Assembly: GCA_013001365.1 (NCBI GenBank) | Contig: JABDMQ010000402.1 | Location: forward strand, 1 to 10,937 | Source of the DNA: Flavobacteriaceae bacterium | Lineage (GTDB): Bacteria > Bacteroidota > Bacteroidia > Flavobacteriales > Flavobacteriaceae | Direction of reading: 5' to 3' | DNA length: 10,937 nucleotides | Shown: positions 7,060 to 10,937 of the stretch, piece by piece | How positions within the stretch are numbered: the first letter of the stretch is position 1 | Layout of the letters: every line of letters starts with the position of its first letter | Translations under genes and position numbers: made by a program | The notes under the pieces: generated by a model | Databases searched by the model: none | Seen by the model: the letters and a program-made list of their open reading frames with translations, nothing else | Told to the model about the DNA's origin: nothing

Positions 7060-8235
7060 TTAATTATTTACCAGTGATTCCGTATTCATAACCGCAGCCA
7101 AGGCTTGATCAATATCCATTATAAGGTCGTTCCTGCTCTCGATTCCCACCGAAAAACGAATCAAGTTATCACCTATGCCCTGCTCCGCCCTATCTTGCTC
7201 AGATAACAAAGCGTGAGATGTCTCAGAAGGCTGTAACATGGTACTTTCCACACCAGCAAGACTCATAGATGGTTTGATCAATTGCAAGGTATTCAGGAAT
7301 TCCTGGGGATTAATGCTATCATGCAATTCGAATGACATCATTGCGCCATATCCTTTCATTTGCTTCTTTGCAAGTTCGTGGTTAGGATGACTCCGCAATC
7401 CTGGATAATGAACAACTTTAATTGCTTCATGAACGTCAAGATATTCCGATAATCGTCGGGCATTTCTCTGTTGGCGTTTTACTCTTATCCCCAAGGTCTT
7501 CATGCTTCTTTCTAACATCCAAACTGTGAAATCGCTCAAACTACCGCCAAGATTCTTGGCGATATTCCATATCGTATCCATATGTTCTTGAGAGGATACC
7601 ACGGCTCCCGCACAAATGTCACTATGGCCTCCTAGATATTTCGTCGCACTATGCAAGACAATGTCGATACCAAAATCAATAGGGTTCTGTATCACAGGGG
7701 AAGCAAAGGTATTATCGATTGCCGTTATGAGCCCTCTTTCTTTTGCCAAACTAGCGATTGCCTCCATGTCCACGATCTTCAAAAGTGGATTTGAAGGCGT
7801 TTCAATATAAATCATCTTCGTGTTATGCTGAACGAGTTTTTCAAAATCTTCAATATTGAGGTCATCAGTGAAAGAATATTCGATTCTGTAGTTATTAAAA
7901 TGTTCTTCCAATAAATTTCGCGTACCTCCATATATGTCTTTTTGGACCACAACATGGTCGCCAGACTTCAAAAAAGCCAATAATGTGGTACTAATGGCTG
8001 CCATACCAGAACCAAAGATCATGCCTGCTTCAGCATTTTCAAGAGCAGCAATCTTCTTGGACAGATATTCTTGGTTGGGCGTATTGAAATAACGTGGATA
8101 TCGCTTCACATCAACATCCATATATTCATAGGAGGATGACAGGTAAATGGGAGAGATTGCACCTTTGAATTGCTCGTCTGGTGTTTCACCTACATGCGTG
8201 CATATGGTATTGAGGCCGAGGTTTTTCTTTTTCAT
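7060..8235 (-). CDS. Cys/Met-metabolism PLP-dependent enzyme (cystathionine gamma-synthase/lyase-like)
   Basis: This 391-residue fold-type I PLP enzyme of the transsulfuration family is expected to act on cystathionine, homoserine esters or sulfur amino acids in the cytoplasm. The PLP lysine is K199 in LHSATKYLGGHSD. D174 in TAIDNTFASP would bind the pyridine nitrogen. FGSGMAA (75-81) is the phosphate-binding segment and YGGT at 102 holds the stacking Tyr. YPR at 46-48 matches the Tyr-x-Arg that reaches the neighbouring subunit's cofactor, and SLAGVEST (325-332) corresponds to the SLGGxES motif. Length is normal. Family members differ little in sequence between gamma-synthase, gamma-lyase and beta-lyase, so the reaction is not assigned. 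The gene lies 60 bp downstream of blh on the same strand. No clear terminator separates them, so partial co-transcription is possible, although a functional link is not obvious. Confidence 0.9.
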   Translation of the reverse strand: MKKKNLGLNTICTHVGETPDEQFKGAISPIYLSSSYEYMDVDVKRYPRYFNTPNQEYLSKKIAALENAEAGMIFGSGMAAISTTLLAFLKSGDHVVVQKDIYGGTRNLLEEHFNNYRIEYSFTDDLNIEDFEKLVQHNTKMIYIETPSNPLLKIVDMEAIASLAKERGLITAIDNTFASPVIQNPIDFGIDIVLHSATKYLGGHSDICAGAVVSSQEHMDTIWNIAKNLGGSLSDFTVWMLERSMKTLGIRVKRQQRNARRLSEYLDVHEAIKVVHYPGLRSHPNHELAKKQMKGYGAMMSFELHDSINPQEFLNTLQLIKPSMSLAGVESTMLQPSETSHALLSEQDRAEQGIGDNLIRFSVGIESRNDLIMDIDQALAAVMNTESLVNN

Positions 8236-8295
8236 GGTCGCTTAATTTAGAAAGCTTAAAGTTATGAAAATGATATTAAAACTGCCTGCAATAAG

Positions 8296-9192
8296 TTAAT
8301 GCAAGATCTTGCGCATAACCAGAACATGAGGTAAGGTAATGGCCGCTAGAAATGAGAAGAATACAGGCAAGAACAAGTCCTTGTCATTTCCGAAGAAATA
8401 AGCACTTAGAGCCAAGCCGACAATGGCCAAAATCCAATACACGAATGAAGATGCTAAGTAGTTTTTCATTGATTTCATACTGGGTTTACCATAAAGCAAT
8501 TGTATCTGGTCCAATAAAGAAGGAAGGGAATGCCATAATATGAAGTAAATAGCGAAGGCCCAAACAAGTGACGCAACCCTGAATATAATAAAGAAGACCA
8601 AGAGCAAGAATAATTCTTCAATGAGCTTGGTCGACATAATACCTTTGAAATAAGTATAACTGCCTATCAGTATAAGCATGCCGCTTGTGATGTAAAACAG
8701 GATTTCAAAATGTGTTTCTGTTATCGCGATGCCAGTGATACCAGATATGACCGCACTCGTTTCTGCTGGATTTAAATAAAACAATAATGAAAAAATGAGC
8801 ATGCCATATATCGTATAGAATAAAGAGGCAATGAAATTGTGCTCCTTGATCTTGTCATGCCAATGTTGCTCTCCGAAATGATAGCTACTTAACAGAACAA
8901 ACGCCAGTAAGGCAAAAGTCGGAAGAATGAAAAAAGAGGCACCAACAAGAAGTACTAGAACAATATAATTCCTGAAAAGATGCCTTGATCCATTCGGACT
9001 TTTTTTCTTTGATATACTCTTCAATAGCTTTAAATCGTTAGCTCCATGTAAAATTCCTACAGAAAGAATGAGGAAATAACCAAGTGTTTCCTCAAAAACT
9101 TCATTTAAATATACCGTAAGCCATAGCGAGAAAATGGTCGCAATAGTAGCAAAACTAGAGTATTTCGTCAAAAACAGGCCCTTGGATTTCAT
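8296..9192 (-). CDS. blh: Beta-carotene 15,15'-dioxygenase, Brp/Blh family (retinal synthesis)
   Basis: Blh is an integral membrane iron enzyme that splits beta-carotene into two retinals, the chromophore of the rhodopsin encoded next door. The 298-residue protein is mostly hydrophobic, with about eight predicted membrane segments. It carries the conserved polar clusters GILHGANDL (H49), SYHFGEQHW (H105, H110), ILWHSLPSLLDQ (H221) and LPHV (H289), from which the iron ligands would come. The frame is open to an ATG at 9240, but I chose the ATG at 9192. The 16 extra residues are encoded inside the AT-rich promoter region, and MKSKGLFL leads directly into the first membrane helix, as expected. 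The gene is divergent from proteorhodopsin, a common arrangement in rhodopsin-bearing Flavobacteriia. crtB, crtI and crtY are not in the window, so beta-carotene must be made elsewhere. Confidence 0.93.
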   Translation of the reverse strand: MKSKGLFLTKYSSFATIATIFSLWLTVYLNEVFEETLGYFLILSVGILHGANDLKLLKSISKKKSPNGSRHLFRNYIVLVLLVGASFFILPTFALLAFVLLSSYHFGEQHWHDKIKEHNFIASLFYTIYGMLIFSLLFYLNPAETSAVISGITGIAITETHFEILFYITSGMLILIGSYTYFKGIMSTKLIEELFLLLVFFIIFRVASLVWAFAIYFILWHSLPSLLDQIQLLYGKPSMKSMKNYLASSFVYWILAIVGLALSAYFFGNDKDLFLPVFFSFLAAITLPHVLVMRKILH

Positions 9193-9201
9193 AATGTTCA
9201 A

Positions 9202-9209
9202 CAAATTTA
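9202..9209 (-). promoter_or_regulatory. Candidate -7 box for blh
   Basis: TAAATTTG on the minus strand matches TAnnTTTG exactly and points toward blh. It is only ten bases from the chosen ATG at 9192, which leaves a leader of a few bases, so either translation starts near the 5' end or this box is not the main one. The nearest upstream TTG is only 13 bases away. Confidence 0.45.
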
Positions 9210-9243
9210 AGATAATTTTAAACAAATTATGTTTAAGCATTCT

Positions 9244-9251
9244 TAAATTTG
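9244..9251 (+). promoter_or_regulatory. Candidate -7 box for proteorhodopsin
   Basis: TAAATTTG matches the Bacteroidota -7 consensus exactly. Transcription would begin near 9255, giving an A-rich leader of under 20 bases before the ATG at 9273. No TTG -33 element is seen at the usual spacing. Confidence 0.6.
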
Positions 9252-9272
9252 TTTAAACAAAAAAATATAATT

Positions 9273-10007
9273 ATGAATTTACTAACAACCATCGTTTCAG
9301 AGGCTCAACAAATAGCCACTGATGATTACGTCGGCTTTACATTCTTTGTTGGGTGTATGGCCATGATGGCCGCATCGGCCTTCTTTTTCCTTTCTATGAA
9401 CTCGTTTGATAGAAAATGGCGAACATCCATCCTAGTTTCAGGATTAATCACGTTCATCGCCGCAGTACATTACTGGTACATGCGCGACTATTGGGGATCG
9501 TTCGGAGAGTCACCTACATTCTTTAGATACGTCGATTGGGTACTGACCGTACCTTTAATGTGCGTAGAATTTTATTTAATACTCAAGGTAGCAGGAGCCA
9601 AGAAATCCCTGATGTGGAAGCTGATTCTTTTATCAGTTGTCATGTTGGTTACTGGTTATCTAGGAGAAGCCGTCTACAGAGAACAAGCACAGATCTGGGG
9701 TCTTATTTCTGGTATAGCTTATTTTGCTATAGTCTACGAAATTTGGCTAGGAAGCGCGAAGAAATTGGCCGTAAAAGCTGGTGGAGCGGTTTTACAAGCT
9801 CACAAGATGCTTTGCTGGTTTGTTTTGGTTGGATGGGCAATCTATCCATTAGGTTATATGGCCGGAACACCAGGCTGGTATGATGGCCTGAATGGTTTAT
9901 CTATGGATGTTATATATAACATTGGTGATGCCATCAACAAAATTGGTTTTGGCCTAGTTGTATACAACCTTGCAGTTAATGCTACAGCAAATACGTCTGA
10001 AGCTTAG
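9273..10007 (+). CDS. Proteorhodopsin, green-tuned light-driven proton pump
   Basis: This 244-residue seven-helix membrane protein binds retinal and exports protons in light, adding to the proton motive force. Alignment to the well-known proteorhodopsin gives H66 (His75, counter-ion partner), R85 (Arg94), D88 (Asp97, proton acceptor), T92 (Thr101), M96 (position 105, colour tuning), E99 (Glu108, proton donor), D219 (Asp227) and the Schiff-base lysine K223 (Lys231) in GDAINKIGFG. The D-T-E set indicates an outward H+ pump and not the NDQ sodium or NTQ chloride types. Met at the tuning site is the green-absorbing form usual in Flavobacteriia. The frame extends to a TTG at 9249, but ATG 9273 gives the usual N-terminus and leaves the promoter intact. 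It is divergent from blh, which makes its chromophore, and is followed by its own terminator. Confidence 0.97.
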   Translation: MNLLTTIVSEAQQIATDDYVGFTFFVGCMAMMAASAFFFLSMNSFDRKWRTSILVSGLITFIAAVHYWYMRDYWGSFGESPTFFRYVDWVLTVPLMCVEFYLILKVAGAKKSLMWKLILLSVVMLVTGYLGEAVYREQAQIWGLISGIAYFAIVYEIWLGSAKKLAVKAGGAVLQAHKMLCWFVLVGWAIYPLGYMAGTPGWYDGLNGLSMDVIYNIGDAINKIGFGLVVYNLAVNATANTSEA

Positions 10008-10036
10008 TAGGTTGTATTTTATTTATTAGTTAGTAG

Positions 10037-10070
10037 GAAAGCCGCTGTAAATACAGCGGCTTTCTTTTTT
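10037..10070 (+). terminator. Rho-independent terminator of the proteorhodopsin gene
   Basis: A 13-bp GC-rich stem (10037-10049 with 10052-10064) with a two-base apex is followed by six T residues (10065-10070), 30 bases after the stop codon. The opposite strand has no T-run after the stem, so it acts mainly in the plus direction. It should make proteorhodopsin a single-gene transcript. Confidence 0.93.
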
Positions 10071-10130
10071 CAGCAATTTTATTAATAAAACAATTCATTG
10101 ACCAAGGCCTAAAAAACAACTTAAGAAAAA

Positions 10131-10937
10131 CTATACTTTCGTTGCTTTCCAATACCCTTTCCTGAACCATATGATTCCTATTACGGCAATCAACACTTCT
10201 GCCAAGGTAATGGCCCAAAATACGCCCATCGGCCCGTAGTCGAACGTGATGGCGGCCAAATAGGCAAAAGGCAATTGAATTAACCAAAAACAAATAAAAT
10301 TAATATAGGTTGGTGTCCTTGTATCACCAGACCCATTGAATGATTGTATAACGACCATCCCGTAGGCATAGAACACGTAACCAGCCGCAATGACCCTGAG
10401 GCAAAGACCACCATACTTAATGACTTGAGGTTGTGCTGAGAACCAGCTAATTATCTCGGGTGCGAATACCAAATAGATCACGGAAACAATTCCTAAGAAA
10501 ATGGCTGTATATTTTCCTGTTTTCCAGACGGAATCTTCAGCACGCTGTGGTTGCTTGGCACCTAGATTCTGGCCTACTAAAGTAGCTGCAGCATTACTCA
10601 TGCCCCATGCTGGCATCATACTGAACATCATCACTCGAATGGCTATTGTATAACCTGCCAAAACCTCACTCCCGAACTCAGACATGATTCGCATTAAAAA
10701 TACCCAACTGGAGGTTCCTATCAAGAATTGGCCAATACCTCCCACCGATACCTTTACCAAATTCCACATGATCTTGGCCCTGAAAACAATGTCTTTCAAT
10801 GATACTTTTATCCGACTCCAACCATAAAATAAAATGGCCAATTGAAAAAGCACAGCGGTTCCCCGCCCAATGGTTGTGGCAATTGCAGCACCTTCGACTC
10901 CAAAAGCAGGAATAGGCCCAAATCCAAAGATGAAAAT
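10131..10937 (-). CDS. MATE family efflux transporter, C-terminal part (5' end outside window)
   Basis: This is the last 268 codons of a multidrug and toxin extrusion (MATE) transporter, an inner-membrane antiporter that expels organic cations and similar compounds using a Na+ or H+ gradient. The frame stays open to the right edge; the GTG at 10853 that could be taken as a start is internal. The segment just beyond it, FGPIPAFGVEGAAIAT followed by IGR, is the typical end of the N-terminal lobe. The second MatE repeat follows (VKVSVGGIGQFLIGTS onward), with the family-typical NAAATLVGQNLGAKQPQRAE and QSFNGSGDTRTPTYIN. About six membrane segments remain, so around 180 N-terminal residues are missing by comparison with the usual length of about 450. 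It converges on proteorhodopsin across a 123-bp gap. No terminator of its own is visible. Substrate and coupling ion cannot be read from this part. Confidence 0.93.
   Translation of the reverse strand: MFIFGFGPIPAFGVEGAAIATTIGRGTAVLFQLAILFYGWSRIKVSLKDIVFRAKIMWNLVKVSVGGIGQFLIGTSSWVFLMRIMSEFGSEVLAGYTIAIRVMMFSMMPAWGMSNAAATLVGQNLGAKQPQRAEDSVWKTGKYTAIFLGIVSVIYLVFAPEIISWFSAQPQVIKYGGLCLRVIAAGYVFYAYGMVVIQSFNGSGDTRTPTYINFICFWLIQLPFAYLAAITFDYGPMGVFWAITLAEVLIAVIGIIWFRKGYWKATKV

Larger units (their letters stand above)
9200..9253. promoter_or_regulatory. Inverted-repeat bidirectional control region of blh and proteorhodopsin
   Basis: Bases 9200-9212 and 9241-9253 are perfect 13-bp inverted arms with a 28-base AT-rich centre. 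Each arm contains TAAATTTG reading outward toward its gene. Further symmetry is present: TTTAAACAAA occurs at 9217-9226 and 9252-9261, and TTTGTTTAAACAAA (9248-9261) is itself a perfect palindrome. Neither -7 box has a clear TTG 19 bases upstream, which suggests activator dependence or a weak promoter. This is inference from layout. Confidence 0.65.

Noticed and set aside
9193..9240. Upstream ATG (9240) for Blh
   Set aside because: The 16 extra residues come from the AT-rich symmetric promoter region and would place both divergent genes only 32 bp apart with no room for control sites. Met at 9192 leads straight into the first helix.
9249..9272. TTG start for proteorhodopsin, adding eight residues (MFKQKNII)
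   Set aside because: The extension overlaps the candidate -7 box and the inverted repeat, and the ATG at 9273 gives the usual rhodopsin N-terminus.
9273..10007. Sodium-pumping (NDQ) or chloride-pumping (NTQ) rhodopsin
   Set aside because: The three key positions read Asp88, Thr92 and Glu99, the proton-pump set.
10030..10293. Open frame overlapping the proteorhodopsin terminator and the MATE 3' end
   Set aside because: It is out of frame with the MATE gene on the same strand and runs through a terminator hairpin; the MATE frame explains the region.
10851..10853. GTG as the start of a 240-residue MATE-like protein
   Set aside because: The frame is open upstream to the window edge and encodes typical MATE sequence there, so the gene is cut by the window and not truncated.
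1..10937. CRISPR array, phage, IS element, toxin-antitoxin or other defence system
   Set aside because: No regularly spaced repeats, transposase, integrase, phage or small paired genes were found; all coding space is explained by known chromosomal families.

Overview
The window is an ordinary-looking stretch of a low-GC chromosome. It most probably comes from a marine member of the Flavobacteriaceae (Bacteroidota). Supporting signs are a proteorhodopsin with its divergent retinal-forming Blh dioxygenase, a BshB1-type bacillithiol deacetylase, a lipoprotein M28 peptidase, almost no Shine-Dalgarno sequences, and several matches to the Bacteroidota promoter -7 box TAnnTTTG. I found no phage, IS, CRISPR or plasmid genes.

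Layout. 1-2238 (+): the 3' end of one M28 metallopeptidase gene, then a complete lipoprotein paralogue in tandem. 2239-2560: a compact non-coding junction with the peptidase terminator, a small hairpin, an intergenic REP-like segment, the tRNA terminator and a minus-strand tRNA-His(GTG) with a good promoter. The last 18 bases of the tRNA gene are repeated exactly 111 bp away. 2561-3277 (-): bshB1. 3278-3457: a divergent intergenic region with an operator-like palindrome. 3458-6991 (+): an SLC13/DASS permease with internal TrkA-C domains, and pckA only 18 bp behind it. A strong bidirectional terminator separates pckA from the convergent gene at 7060-8235 (-), a Cys/Met-metabolism PLP enzyme. 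8296-9192 (-) is blh and 9273-10007 (+) is proteorhodopsin; they are divergent over an 80-bp AT-rich region that is an inverted repeat holding one -7 box in each arm. 10131-10937 (-) is the C-terminal part of a MATE efflux protein that runs off the window.

How the genes work together. Blh cleaves beta-carotene to retinal and the rhodopsin uses it as a light-driven proton pump; the residues indicate H+ pumping and green tuning. The permease and PckA look like one transcription unit linking anion uptake (possibly C4-dicarboxylates) to the oxaloacetate/PEP node. The other genes are housekeeping (tRNA-His, low-molecular-weight thiol synthesis, sulfur amino acids, efflux, peptide breakdown). I see no clearly new multi-gene system. 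The observations most worth checking are the tRNA-His 3'-end duplication with its mismatched acceptor stem, and the symmetric blh/proteorhodopsin promoter.
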